The notes under the pieces were generated by a model. The model was given only the letters and a program-made list of their open reading frames with translations. It was not told the DNA's origin and did not search any database. From the NCBI GenBank assembly GCA_910585245.1, contig CAJUCO010000022.1, forward strand, positions 1 to 41,063: 41,063 bases of DNA. The letters are read 5' to 3'. The first letter of the stretch is position 1, and each line of letters starts with the position of its first letter. The DNA is from an uncultured Oscillibacter sp. (GTDB taxonomy: Bacteria > Bacillota > Clostridia > Oscillospirales > Oscillospiraceae). Shown in pieces: positions 20,353-27,754 of the stretch. The position numbers and the translations under genes are program-made.

Positions 20353-20703
20353 ATGCTCATGCTCTGGTATCCCAAGTGCAGCACCTGCCAGAAGGCGAAA
20401 AAATGGCTGGACGAGAGGGGTCTTGTCTGTGAGACCCGGGACATCAAACTGGAAAACCCCACGGCGGAGGAGCTGCAAACCTGGTATCAGGCCAGCGGCC
20501 TGCCTCTAAAGCGCTTTTTCAACACCAGCGGCCTCCAGTACAAGGCCCTGGGCCTGAAGGACAAGCTCCCCGGCATGGACGGGGAAGAGCAGCTCCGGCT
20601 TCTCGCCACCGACGGGATGCTGGTAAAGCGCCCCATTCTGGTGGGAGACGGCTTTGTCCTCACCGGCTTCAAGCCCAAGGAGTGGGAGGAGACGCTGGGA
20701 TGA
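20353..20703 (+). CDS. ArsC/Spx-family thioredoxin-fold protein
   Basis: A 116-residue protein of the ArsC superfamily. It has the N-terminal 'WYPKCSTCQKAKKWLDERG' with a CxxC pair (about Cys9 and Cys12), 'RDIKLENPTAEEL', 'LPLKRFFNTSGLQYKALGLKDKL' and 'KRPILVGDGFVLTGFKPKEW', which match the arsenate reductase/Spx/MgsR family closely. The CxxC resembles Spx-type redox switches more than the single Cys of classic glutaredoxin-linked ArsC. With no ars genes nearby, a redox or stress role is as likely as arsenate reduction. AAAGGAGG sits at good distance from the ATG. It overlaps the downstream dus gene by ATGA. Confidence 0.88.
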   Translation: MLMLWYPKCSTCQKAKKWLDERGLVCETRDIKLENPTAEELQTWYQASGLPLKRFFNTSGLQYKALGLKDKLPGMDGEEQLRLLATDGMLVKRPILVGDGFVLTGFKPKEWEETLG

Positions 20704-21677
20704 TCCGCCGTTTCGACCTGGCCCCTCTGGACGGCATCACAAAGCGGGTCTTCCGCCGGGTGTGGCACAGGCACTTTGGCGGGGCGGACCGGTATTTCAT
20801 CCCCTTCGTCTCCCCCACGGACCAGCACATCCTCACCCCCCGGGACCGCCGGGAACTGGAAAACCCGGAGGGTCTCCCCCAGGTCCCCCAGGTGATGGCC
20901 AAACGGGGGGCGGACGCCCTCTGGGCGGCGGAGGCCCTGGCGGATATGGGGTATCCGGAGGTCAATTTGAACCTGGGCTGCCCCTCCGGCACCGTCACCG
21001 CCAAGGGGAAGGGTTCGGGACTGCTGGCGGACCCCGACGCTCTGGACCGCTTTTTTGACGAGCTGTTCTCCGGCGCAAGGGTCCCCATCTCCGTGAAAAC
21101 CCGGCTGGGCTATCACACGCCGGAGGAATTTCCCCGGCTGCTGGAGGTCTTCAACCGCTATCCCATCGCCTGCCTCACCGTCCACCCCCGGGTCCGGCCG
21201 GAGAAGTACCGGGGGGCGGTGCATATGGACGCCTTCGCCCTGGCCATGGCAAAGAGCCGAAACCCGGTGTGTTACAACGGGGATTTGACCTCCGTGGCGG
21301 GGGTCCGGACCCTGGAGAGCCAATTTCCCGGCCTGGAGGCCGTGATGATCGGCCGGGGGGCGGTGGCGGACCCGGCGCTTTTCCGGCGGCTTCGGGGGGG
21401 CCCCGCCGCCACTAAGGAGGAGCTGCAAGCCTTCACCTCGGAACTGTACCGGGCCTATCAGGATTTCTACGGTCAATCCGCCCCCGGCAACCAGGCGGCC
21501 CCCGCCTCCCAGCGGATGAAGGAGGTCTGGTTCTACCTCATTCACCTCTTCGCCGGCGGCGAGCGCCTGGGCGGCCGGATGCGCCGCTCCAGGGGGCCGG
21601 AGGCCTATGAGGAGCTGGAGGCCCGGATTTTCCAGGAGCTGGAGCTTTTGGACGCCCCTCTGGGAGCTCTGGCATGA
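20700..21677 (+). CDS. tRNA-dihydrouridine synthase family protein
   Basis: A 325-residue flavoenzyme of the Dus family, which reduces uridine to dihydrouridine in tRNA with FMN and NADPH. TIM-barrel landmarks are 'APLDGITKRVFRRVW', 'VPQVMAKRGADALWAAEALADMGYPEVNLNLGCPSGTVTAKGKGSGLL' with the catalytic Cys in NLGCPS, 'VKTRLGY', 'LTVHPRV', 'VCYNGDLTSVAGV' and 'VMIGRGAVADPALF'. The ATG at 20700 overlaps the stop of the ArsC-like gene; a GTG six codons upstream is less likely. It belongs to the short clostridial Dus branch with the divergent active-site sequence, so the tRNA position modified cannot be assigned. Confidence 0.9.
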   Translation: MIRRFDLAPLDGITKRVFRRVWHRHFGGADRYFIPFVSPTDQHILTPRDRRELENPEGLPQVPQVMAKRGADALWAAEALADMGYPEVNLNLGCPSGTVTAKGKGSGLLADPDALDRFFDELFSGARVPISVKTRLGYHTPEEFPRLLEVFNRYPIACLTVHPRVRPEKYRGAVHMDAFALAMAKSRNPVCYNGDLTSVAGVRTLESQFPGLEAVMIGRGAVADPALFRRLRGGPAATKEELQAFTSELYRAYQDFYGQSAPGNQAAPASQRMKEVWFYLIHLFAGGERLGGRMRRSRGPEAYEELEARIFQELELLDAPLGALA

Positions 21678-21685
21678 AAAGGGCG

Positions 21686-21710
21686 GACCCGCCGGGAGGC
21701 GGGTCTGTTT
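21686..21710 (+). terminator. Terminator after the dus gene
   Basis: GACCCGCC / GGGA / GGCGGGTC, 8-bp stem, then TGTTTT. It closes the M24-ArsC-dus transcription unit. Confidence 0.75.
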
Positions 21711-21716
21711 TCCCGC

Positions 21717-21745
21717 TTGCCATCCGGCCCGGATTGTGTTACACT
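21717..21745 (+). promoter_or_regulatory. Promoter of the DUF975 gene
   Basis: TTGCCA (21717-21722), 17 bases, TACACT (21740-21745), 38 bases before the start codon and directly after the dus terminator. Confidence 0.65.
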
Positions 21746-21783
21746 AAGACAAACTCACAACTGCGGATCAGGAGGTCCTATCT

Positions 21784-22596
21784 ATGATGTTTGAACGGAT
21801 TGACCGGAAAAAATGCAAGTGGGAGGCGGCGGAGCTCTTGCGGGAGGCCCGGGTCTCCCCCAAGGCCATGACCGCGTTGTACATGGGGCTGCTCATCGCC
21901 TTAAACCTCTTTTCCTCCCTTGTGGACACCGGTTTTCTCAGCAGCTTCATCTCCATCCTCACCTCCTTGTTGGGCGCCGTTTTGGCGGCGGGCTTCACGC
22001 TGTACTGTATGTCCGTCCGCCGGGGAGAGCGGGCGGAGTACCTGACGCTGTTTGACGGATTCTCCTTCGTGGGAAAGCTGATTCTCCTGGACATTCTGGC
22101 CGGCCTTTTCATCTTTTTGTGGTCCCTGCTCTTCGTCATCCCCGGCATCATCGCCGCCTACCGTTACAGCTTCGCCCTGTTCAACCTCTATGAGGACCCC
22201 AGCATCGGCGTTATGGAGGCCCTGGAGATGAGCAAGCGGCAGACCCTGGGGTACAAGGCCCAGCTCTTCACCCTGGACCTGAGTTACATCGGCTGGAGTT
22301 TGCTGGCCACCCTTCCCACCCTTTTGCTGCTTTTCCAGATGAACCGGGACCTGACGATGCTGGTGCTCTACGGCGTCCCCGCGCCGGAGACCTATTGGGG
22401 CCTTCCCATCTTCGCGCTAAACGCCATCGGCGGCCTCTGGCAGTTGATTGTGGCGTTGTTCTACTACCCCAATTACATCTGCGTTCAGCTTCACTACCTC
22501 GACATTGCCAAAAGGACCTCCGGCGTGGGCAAGGACGCCGTCCCGCCCCAGTCCAACCCCTGGAGCGGGTGGAACGCCCCCGACGGTCTGAGCTGA
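21784..22596 (+). CDS. DUF975 family membrane protein
   Basis: A 270-residue integral membrane protein with about five to six helices (about 28-48, 57-78, 97-125, 170-192, 208-235). The family's hallmark is visible: 'LFVIPGIIAAYRYSFALFNLYEDPSIGVMEALEMSKRQTLGYKAQLFTLDLSYIGW', with the IPGIIAxYRYS turn and the SK...GYK...LDLS-GW segment. DUF975 proteins are widespread in Firmicutes and have no established function. AGGAGG precedes the ATG pair at 21784/21787; either could be used. It is a single-gene unit with a promoter and a downstream hairpin of its own. Confidence 0.88.
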   Translation: MMFERIDRKKCKWEAAELLREARVSPKAMTALYMGLLIALNLFSSLVDTGFLSSFISILTSLLGAVLAAGFTLYCMSVRRGERAEYLTLFDGFSFVGKLILLDILAGLFIFLWSLLFVIPGIIAAYRYSFALFNLYEDPSIGVMEALEMSKRQTLGYKAQLFTLDLSYIGWSLLATLPTLLLLFQMNRDLTMLVLYGVPAPETYWGLPIFALNAIGGLWQLIVALFYYPNYICVQLHYLDIAKRTSGVGKDAVPPQSNPWSGWNAPDGLS

Positions 22597-22604
22597 AAAA
22601 ACCG

Positions 22605-22633
22605 GCCCCCTAAGGCGATCCGCCTTGGGGGGC
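22605..22633 (+). terminator. Hairpin after the DUF975 gene
   Basis: GCCCCCTAAGGCG / ATC / CGCCTTGGGGGGC, a 13-position stem with one mismatch, 9 bases after the stop codon. No T-run follows on the plus strand (a run of A precedes it, giving T on the minus strand), so termination may be weak or in the other direction. Confidence 0.55.
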
Positions 22634-22662
22634 TTCCGACAGGAAACCAGGAGGGACCCACT

Positions 22663-24147
22663 GTGCTGACTTACGATCTGGAGAGCCGGGGCGGCTTGTC
22701 CCTGTACGAGTTTCTCTACCGCCGCCTCCGGGAGGACATCCTCAGCGGAGCCCTGGCGGCGGGGGAACGGCTGCCCTCCAAAAGGGCCCTGGCGGAGCAC
22801 CTGCGGGTGTCCGTCGTCACGGTGGAGAGCGCCTACCAGCAGCTGGAGGCGGAGGGCTATGTGGACGCCCGGCCCCGGAGGGGCTTTTTCGTCTCCCCGG
22901 TGAACCGTCTTCCGGCGGCCCGGGAGGGGATCTCCATTCCGCCGGAGGAGCCGCCCCGAACATGGCGGCTGGACCTGAAAAGCGGGCGGGTGGATTCCTT
23001 TCCCTCCGCCCTCTGGGCAAGGCTCACCCGGCAGGTCCTCTCCGAGGGGGACCACCTATCCCCGGTTCCCCACCAGGGCCTGCCCGCCTTGCGAAGGGCC
23101 ATCGCCCAGGATCTCCGGGACTTCAAGGGGATGGCCGTGTCCCCGGAGCAGATCGTCGTGGGAGCGGGGGCGGAGTATTTGTACCTGCTTTTGGCCCAGC
23201 TTCTGGGCCGGACCTCCGTCTTCGCCCTGGAGGACCCGGGTTACCCGAAAATCCGGCAGGTTTACGGCCAATGGGGCGCGGAATGCCGCCCCATCCCTCT
23301 GGACGGCCAGGGCATGGCCCTGGAGCCGCTGTACGCCTCCGGAGCCACCGTGGCCCACCTCTCCCCCGCCCACCACTATCCCACAGGCACCGTCACCCCC
23401 ATCGTCCGGCGTCAGGCCCTTCTCCGCTGGGCCCAGGAGGTGGACGGCGTGATCATTGAAGACGACTATGACAGCGAGTTTCGCTTCACCGGCCGGCCCA
23501 TTCCCACCCTCCAGAGCATCGACGGCCCTGGGCGGGTGATCTACATGAACACCTTCTCCCAGACCATCTCCCCCTCCATGCGCGTGGGCTTCATGGTTTT
23601 GCCGCCCCGGCTGCTGGAGCGCTACCGGCAAGAACTGGGGTTTTACGCCTCCACCGTTCCCGCCCTGGAACAGCAGGTCCTGGCCCGGTTCCTCCAGGGG
23701 GGCGGCAGCCCCGCCGGTAGCTGGTATGAACAGCACCTCTCCCGAACCCGGAAACAATACCGCCTCCGCCGGGAGGCGGTGCTGGCCCGTTTTGCCCGCT
23801 GTCCCTTTGCCGCCGCCCTCATAGACCGGGGGGCAGGGCTCCACTTCCTCCTCCGGCTGAACACAACGGAGGACGACGAGACCCTCCGCCACAGGGCGGA
23901 GGGTCTGGACGTGCGTCTTGCTTTTTTGTCGGAGTACGCCGTCATTCCCCGCCCCGCCTACCGCCACACCCTGGTGGTGAACTACGCGGGGCTGGACATG
24001 GAGCGGCTGGAGGAGGCGGTGGCGCTGCTGTCGGAGATCTTCCTGACCTCCCCAAGCGCCCGCCTCAAGCCGGTTGCGCCGTCTCCCCGTTCCGGCGGAA
24101 GCGAACCAACCCCGTCCGGTCCAGAGCCACCATCACCCCGGGGATGA
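22663..24147 (+). CDS. MocR/PdxR-type regulator (GntR HTH plus aminotransferase-like domain) lacking the PLP lysine
   Basis: A 494-residue fusion regulator. Residues 1-75 are a GntR winged helix ('LYRRLREDILSGALAAGERLPSKRALAEHL', 'VVTVESAYQQLEAEGYV'), followed by a linker and a type-I aminotransferase-like domain at about 105-465 ('LPALRRAIAQDLRDFKGM', 'SPAHHYPTGTVTP', 'VIIEDDYDSEFRFTG', 'NTFSQTISPSMRVGFMVLP'). The position expected to hold the Schiff-base lysine (normally FSK) is Gln300, codon CAG at 23560-23562, so covalent PLP binding should be lost. The start is GTG with AGGAGG 8 bases before. The C-terminal 27 or so residues are a Pro/Ser/Gly tail encoded over the convergent ECF gene. 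Confidence 0.9.
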   Translation: MLTYDLESRGGLSLYEFLYRRLREDILSGALAAGERLPSKRALAEHLRVSVVTVESAYQQLEAEGYVDARPRRGFFVSPVNRLPAAREGISIPPEEPPRTWRLDLKSGRVDSFPSALWARLTRQVLSEGDHLSPVPHQGLPALRRAIAQDLRDFKGMAVSPEQIVVGAGAEYLYLLLAQLLGRTSVFALEDPGYPKIRQVYGQWGAECRPIPLDGQGMALEPLYASGATVAHLSPAHHYPTGTVTPIVRRQALLRWAQEVDGVIIEDDYDSEFRFTGRPIPTLQSIDGPGRVIYMNTFSQTISPSMRVGFMVLPPRLLERYRQELGFYASTVPALEQQVLARFLQGGGSPAGSWYEQHLSRTRKQYRLRREAVLARFARCPFAAALIDRGAGLHFLLRLNTTEDDETLRHRAEGLDVRLAFLSEYAVIPRPAYRHTLVVNYAGLDMERLEEAVALLSEIFLTSPSARLKPVAPSPRSGGSEPTPSGPEPPSPRG

Positions 24148-24640
24148 ACACCAACTGCAAAACAATGCCGGGTATGGCGGTCAAAAACGCTCCGGAGAGG
24201 AACATCTGCCAGGTGAAGGCCTGACCGGACACGCCGGAGAGGATCACCCGGACCAGGGCCCAGACGGCCCGCCCGCCAAGCATGGCGGGAATCAGGCAGC
24301 GGTACAGGGCGGCAACGCACTGCCGGCGGGACCGGGCGTAGAGAAAGCCCGAAAGGAAGCCATAGGCCGCCAGCTCAAAGGCCATGGCGGCGCCGGCGGG
24401 GAAAATCGGGGGGGCGCTAAAGAGAACATACCGCAACGGCGGCAGAATGAACCCCACGGCCAAACCGTATTTCCAGCCGCAAAGGAGGCCGCACAGCAGC
24501 ACCGGCAGGTGCATGGGACAAAGCATATTGCCAACTTGAGGAATCTGCCCGGTGAAAAAGGGCAGCGCCAGGCCAAGGGCCAGCATCATGGCGGCTGTGA
24601 CCAGGGTTTGGAGGGACTTTTGGGATTTGCTTTCCTTCAT
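24065..24640 (-). CDS. ECF transporter S component
   Basis: A 191-residue membrane protein with six predicted helices, beginning 'LQTLVTAAMMLALGLALPFF' (the Ala-rich first helix where S components contact EcfT) and containing 'MLCPMHLPVLLCGLLCGWKYGLAVGFILPPLRYVLF' and 'AAMAFELAAYGFLSGFLY', typical of the vitamin-binding ECF family. It would use a shared EcfA/A'/T module encoded elsewhere. Substrate is unknown; the convergent MocR-type regulator makes a B6-type vitamin one possibility. The ATG at 24640 is chosen because GAAGGAG precedes it by 8 bases. The 3' end overlaps the MocR-type gene by 83 bp. Confidence 0.86.
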   Translation of the reverse strand: MKESKSQKSLQTLVTAAMMLALGLALPFFTGQIPQVGNMLCPMHLPVLLCGLLCGWKYGLAVGFILPPLRYVLFSAPPIFPAGAAMAFELAAYGFLSGFLYARSRRQCVAALYRCLIPAMLGGRAVWALVRVILSGVSGQAFTWQMFLSGAFLTAIPGIVLQLVFIPGVMVALDRTGLVRFRRNGETAQPA

Positions 24641-24669
24641 GGGAAAAACTCCTTCTCTAAAGTTTTCCC
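24641..24669 (-). promoter_or_regulatory. Stem-loop over the ribosome site of the ECF gene
   Basis: On the minus strand GGGAAAACT (24669-24661) pairs with AGTTTTTCCC (24650-24641) with one bulged T, enclosing the loop that carries GAGAAGG of the ribosome site and ending at the start codon. A second strong hairpin, CCGCCGCC/GGCGGCGG (24683-24703), lies upstream in the same leader. This looks like translational control; no known riboswitch class was recognised. Confidence 0.5.
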
Positions 24670-24717
24670 GTCTTCTGACAGTCCGCCGCCTTCCTGGCGG
24701 CGGCTTGTTCCTTTTTG

Positions 24718-24747
24718 AGTATACCACAACGGCCCCGCCGCTGCCAA
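24718..24747 (-). promoter_or_regulatory. Promoter of the ECF gene
   Basis: Minus strand TTGGCA (24747-24742), 18 bases, TATACT (24723-24718). It gives a leader of about 70 bases. The 100 bases between this and the kinase stop at 24847 show nothing else. Confidence 0.65.
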
Positions 24748-24846
24748 GCCCTTTTTCCCACTGGAACAGGGGGATGAAACCGGCGGCCCCTTCTCCCGGT
24801 TCCCCCGGCCAGCGCCGCTTTCCCGCCGGAGCAGTGTTGGCGCGGG

Positions 24847-26007
24847 CTACGCGTCCCCGCTTCCCTCAAACAATTCCGTGGTGTCCACCGTCAGGTCCGC
24901 GGCCCGCTCCGTGCCGCAGGCGGCGAAATACCGCTCCTCCAGCGCCCGCCAAACCCGGTGGAAGGTGGGGTAGTACTCCCCCTCCCGGACCTGGAGGCGG
25001 CGGGTCTGTTCCTCCTCCTCACAGGTGAGGAAAATTTTGCAGTCGTAGTACTCCGCCACGGAAGGATGCTGGGAGTAGGTGCCCTCCACCAAAATCAGCT
25101 CCGCTTCCTCCGGGTCCGTTTCCAAGGGCTCTCCCCACTCGTCCAGCGCCGGGACCTCGGGGAAAAAGGGCCGGTATTCCAGCGGACTTCCGGAGCGGAC
25201 GGGAAGCAAAATCTCCCTTCGAAGCCGCTCCAAGTCCATGTTTCCCGCGGGAATCTCCATCCAGTCCGGGGGCCGGTTCTCCCAGGGGAGGTAGAGATCG
25301 TCCATGTGAGCCACCAGCTTCGTCCCGGGAATCAGCCTCTCTACAATGCGGGAAAAACCGGTCTTTCCGCTGCCGCACCGGCCGTCCACCGCCACCAGAT
25401 AGGGCCGGATCCCGTGCCTTCGCAAATAGGCGCCGGGGCGCTCCTCCGGTTGCCGGTCCCCCGGCAGGCGCAGCCAGGCGGCGTAATGCTCCCTGGACAG
25501 CCCCTCGATGGAAACCAGGGCCGGGAGAAACCCGGCGAAGTCCCGCCGCAAGACCCGGTAATGGGGGTTGTAGGCGGCTTGGAAGGTCTCGCTGTGGCGG
25601 ACAGGGGGGCAGCCCTGCCGCCGCCAGTCCGCCAAATACGCCGCAAGCCCCGGGACGGGAAGCCCGGACAGCTGTTCCAGCTTTTGGGCCAGCCCCTCCG
25701 CCGTCCCCTTGGCAAGGGCCGCCGTCCGGGTGAACATTCGCCCGATCAGGGGAAGCTCCCAGAGGGTGGAGAGGGCCTGGGTGATGGGGAAGCGGCAAAG
25801 ACCGTTTCCAATGGGCTCCGGGGGCAGGGGCCCCGCCCCGGCCTCTGTCCGCTCTTTCAGCAAAGCCGCCAGAACCCTGTCGGGACCCTGGACCAGGTGG
25901 GCGGGGCCAAACTCGCTTTGATAGGCCAGCTTGGCAAAGTCCTGGGGCTCCATGGCCGGATAGCGGGCCCAATGGGCCTTCGCAATGTCCAAAAAGTTCT
26001 CCCTCAC
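24847..26007 (-). CDS. P-loop kinase, uridine kinase-like, with extra N-terminal domain
   Basis: A 386-residue protein. The C-terminal half is a uridine/nucleoside-kinase-like P-loop domain: Walker A 'VDGRCGSGKT' (209-216), 'LVAHMDDLYLPWENRP' as the acidic/lid-side motif, 'ELILVEGTYSQHPSVAEYYDCKIFLTCEEEEQTRRL'. The N-terminal half (about 1-195; 'DIAKAHWARYPAMEPQDFAKLAYQSEFGPAHLV', 'YLADWRRQGCPPVRHSETFQAAYNPHYRVL') is a helical domain I have seen only in such fused proteins and cannot name. The start is GTG at 26007, overlapping the stop of the DUF3842 gene (GTGA). The substrate is unknown. It is the last gene of a three-gene minus-strand operon. Confidence 0.8.
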   Translation of the reverse strand: MRENFLDIAKAHWARYPAMEPQDFAKLAYQSEFGPAHLVQGPDRVLAALLKERTEAGAGPLPPEPIGNGLCRFPITQALSTLWELPLIGRMFTRTAALAKGTAEGLAQKLEQLSGLPVPGLAAYLADWRRQGCPPVRHSETFQAAYNPHYRVLRRDFAGFLPALVSIEGLSREHYAAWLRLPGDRQPEERPGAYLRRHGIRPYLVAVDGRCGSGKTGFSRIVERLIPGTKLVAHMDDLYLPWENRPPDWMEIPAGNMDLERLRREILLPVRSGSPLEYRPFFPEVPALDEWGEPLETDPEEAELILVEGTYSQHPSVAEYYDCKIFLTCEEEEQTRRLQVREGEYYPTFHRVWRALEERYFAACGTERAADLTVDTTELFEGSGDA

Positions 26008-26423
26008 AGGCCCAGCTCCCGTTCCGCCAGCTCCGCCGCCCTTTGCAGGTACTCCTCCAGGCGGCACTCCTCCACCCCGGCCACATACACGCCGCAGGAG
26101 GCGGAGGGAATCAGAATCTTTACCGCCTCGGACCCGGAGACGGCGGCGGCCATGGCGGGGGACACCTCCCCCAGGATGCCGCCTGCCAGAATCACGCCGA
26201 TGGGTCCCAAAATCACATCCGCCCTCGCGGCGTTGTGGATGACGGCGTTTTCCCCCGTGGCCCCCTGGGCGGCTCCGGCTTTCAGCATGGCGCTGGTGGC
26301 CAGAACGTTGGTCCCCACGCAAAGAAGACGGCAATCCTCCGGCAGGCGGGGTTTCAGCAGCCGCGTCAACCGGCTCCCCACGCCGCCGCCCTGTCCGTCC
26401 AGAATCAAAACCGTGCGGCCCAT
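26004..26423 (-). CDS. DUF3842 family protein
   Basis: A 139-residue cytoplasmic protein. It begins with a Gly-rich nucleotide-binding-like loop 'VLILDGQGGGVGSRL' and continues 'LLCVGTNVLATSAMLKAGAAQGATGENAVIHNAARADVILGPIGVILAGGILGEVSPAMAAAVSGSEAVKILIPSASCGVYVAGV', which matches my knowledge of DUF3842 almost throughout. Function is unknown. The ATG at 26423 follows GGGAGG; longer reading toward 26516 would run into the upstream gene. It starts 4 bp after the aldo-keto reductase stop and overlaps the kinase start by 4 bp, so the three genes are tightly coupled. Confidence 0.85.
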   Translation of the reverse strand: MGRTVLILDGQGGGVGSRLTRLLKPRLPEDCRLLCVGTNVLATSAMLKAGAAQGATGENAVIHNAARADVILGPIGVILAGGILGEVSPAMAAAVSGSEAVKILIPSASCGVYVAGVEECRLEEYLQRAAELAERELGL

Positions 26424-26427
26424 GTCC

Positions 26428-27576
26428 TCACCTCCCAAAGAGCTCCGCCGCCCGGGCCATGTTTTCCACAATGGGCACAGCAAAGGGGCAGCGCTTTTCG
26501 CAGCTTCCGCACCCAATGCACGCCCCCGCCCCCTGGGGCAGGGCGGCGTAGTGCTCCCGGACGGTCTCGGGAACCGCCCCCTGGGCCAGGGCCAGGTTCA
26601 AAAACTTCGTCACCTCCGCCACGGCGATGCCCTGGGGGCAGGGGGCGCAGTGGCCGCAGTACATACAGTGGCCCTTCCAGCTGATCTTCGGCAGGGCCGC
26701 CAGGGCGGCGGCATAGTCCCGCTCCGCCTCCGGGGCCTCTTCAAAGGCAATGCTCTTTTTCAGGTCCTCCAGGCTTCGGGCCCCGGACATCACACAGCCG
26801 ACGCCGGGCCGGTCCAGGGCGTACTGGAGGCACTGGAAGGCGGAAAGCCCCTTCCCCGCCGGGGAGAGGGAATCGCTGAGCAGGTCCCCGCCGCCAAAGG
26901 CCTTCATTACGGTGATCCCCACCCCCAGCCGCTGGCAGGCCTCATACAGCGCCTGCCGCTCCGGGTCCATGTTCAAAAGGGGCCGGGCGTAGTTCTTGGG
27001 GGCCCAGAGCTCCTCCACGTCCTCGGAGGCGGGCTGGAGGTCGTAGCAGGGGTTGACGCTGAACATCAGCACGTCGATAAGCCCCGTTTCCACCGCCGCC
27101 CGGGCCACCTGGGGGTTGTGACTGGAAAGGCCCACGCAGCCGGTGCGCCCCGCCGCCTTCAGCCCCAGGGCATACTCCATGACAGGGCCGTTTTTCACCG
27201 CCTCCCAGTCCGCCAGGGAGTCCACGTAGTGGACCATGCCAATCTCCACCCGGTCCGTCTCCAGCCGCCGGAGCTGGTCCTCAAAGCCCTCCCGGACTTC
27301 CGCGATCTCCCGGGTTCTCTTGTACTGCCCGTCCTTCCACACCGCGCACAAATGGGCTTGCAGCACGAACTTCTCCCGCCGCCCCCGGAGGGCCTTGCCC
27401 AGGTTCGAGCGGAAATCCGGGTTTGGCGCGTAGAGGTCGATGCAGTTGACGCCCGCCGCCTCCATCACGTCCACCCAGGTCTGCACCTGCTCCGGCGTTT
27501 TTTCCAAAAACCCCTCGCAGCCCACGCCGATCTCGCTCACTTGGATGTTGGTCCTGCCCAATGTACGGTACCGCAT
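26428..27576 (-). CDS. Aldo/keto reductase with C-terminal 4Fe-4S ferredoxin domain
   Basis: A 382-residue oxidoreductase. Residues 1-285 form an AKR TIM barrel ('MRYRTLGRTNIQVSEIGVGCEGF', 'GVNCIDLYAPNPDFRSNLGKAL', 'KFVLQAH', 'VEIGMVHYVDS', 'CVGLSSHNPQVA', 'GVGCVMSGARSLEDLKKSI'). Residues about 310-380 carry two cysteine clusters, 'CMYCGHCAPCPQG' and 'CIGCGSCEKRCPF', each a likely [4Fe-4S] site. This family is common in anaerobes, and its electron partner and substrate are usually unknown. GGGAGG precedes the ATG at 27576. It heads the operon with DUF3842 and the kinase, under a promoter of unusual geometry. Confidence 0.9.
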   Translation of the reverse strand: MRYRTLGRTNIQVSEIGVGCEGFLEKTPEQVQTWVDVMEAAGVNCIDLYAPNPDFRSNLGKALRGRREKFVLQAHLCAVWKDGQYKRTREIAEVREGFEDQLRRLETDRVEIGMVHYVDSLADWEAVKNGPVMEYALGLKAAGRTGCVGLSSHNPQVARAAVETGLIDVLMFSVNPCYDLQPASEDVEELWAPKNYARPLLNMDPERQALYEACQRLGVGITVMKAFGGGDLLSDSLSPAGKGLSAFQCLQYALDRPGVGCVMSGARSLEDLKKSIAFEEAPEAERDYAAALAALPKISWKGHCMYCGHCAPCPQGIAVAEVTKFLNLALAQGAVPETVREHYAALPQGAGACIGCGSCEKRCPFAVPIVENMARAAELFGR

Positions 27577-27619
27577 AGAATCTACCTCCCGGTTTTGTAA
27601 AAAGTTTTGTCCGTCTTTC

Positions 27620-27650
27620 AGCATACCACGTGGAGCCCGCTCCATGTCAA
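27620..27650 (-). promoter_or_regulatory. Promoter with 19-bp spacer and central dyad (MerR-like)
   Basis: Minus strand TTGACA (27650-27645) and TATGCT (27625-27620) are separated by 19 bp. The spacer contains the palindrome TGGAGCCCGCTCCA (27631-27644), overlapping a second dyad CCACGTGG (27626-27633). Over-long spacers with a central dyad are characteristic of MerR-family activated promoters. Confidence 0.55.
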
Positions 27651-27696
27651 GGGCATTTTTTGCGCTTTACGCCCTGTCCTTTCCCCTTCTGAAAAC

Positions 27697-27723
27697 ATAT
27701 CCCGCCGCCGCGCCGCATAGGAT
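27697..27723 (+). promoter_or_regulatory. Possible sigma-E-type promoter of spoIIID
   Basis: ATAT (27697-27700), 15 bases, CATAGGAT (27716-27723), a partial match to the sigma-E pattern ATATT / CATACAnT. B. subtilis spoIIID is transcribed by sigma-E. No sigma-A promoter is visible in this gap. Confidence 0.35.
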
Positions 27724-27754
27724 GGACCAACAAGAGGCAGGGAGTGAGGGTGTT

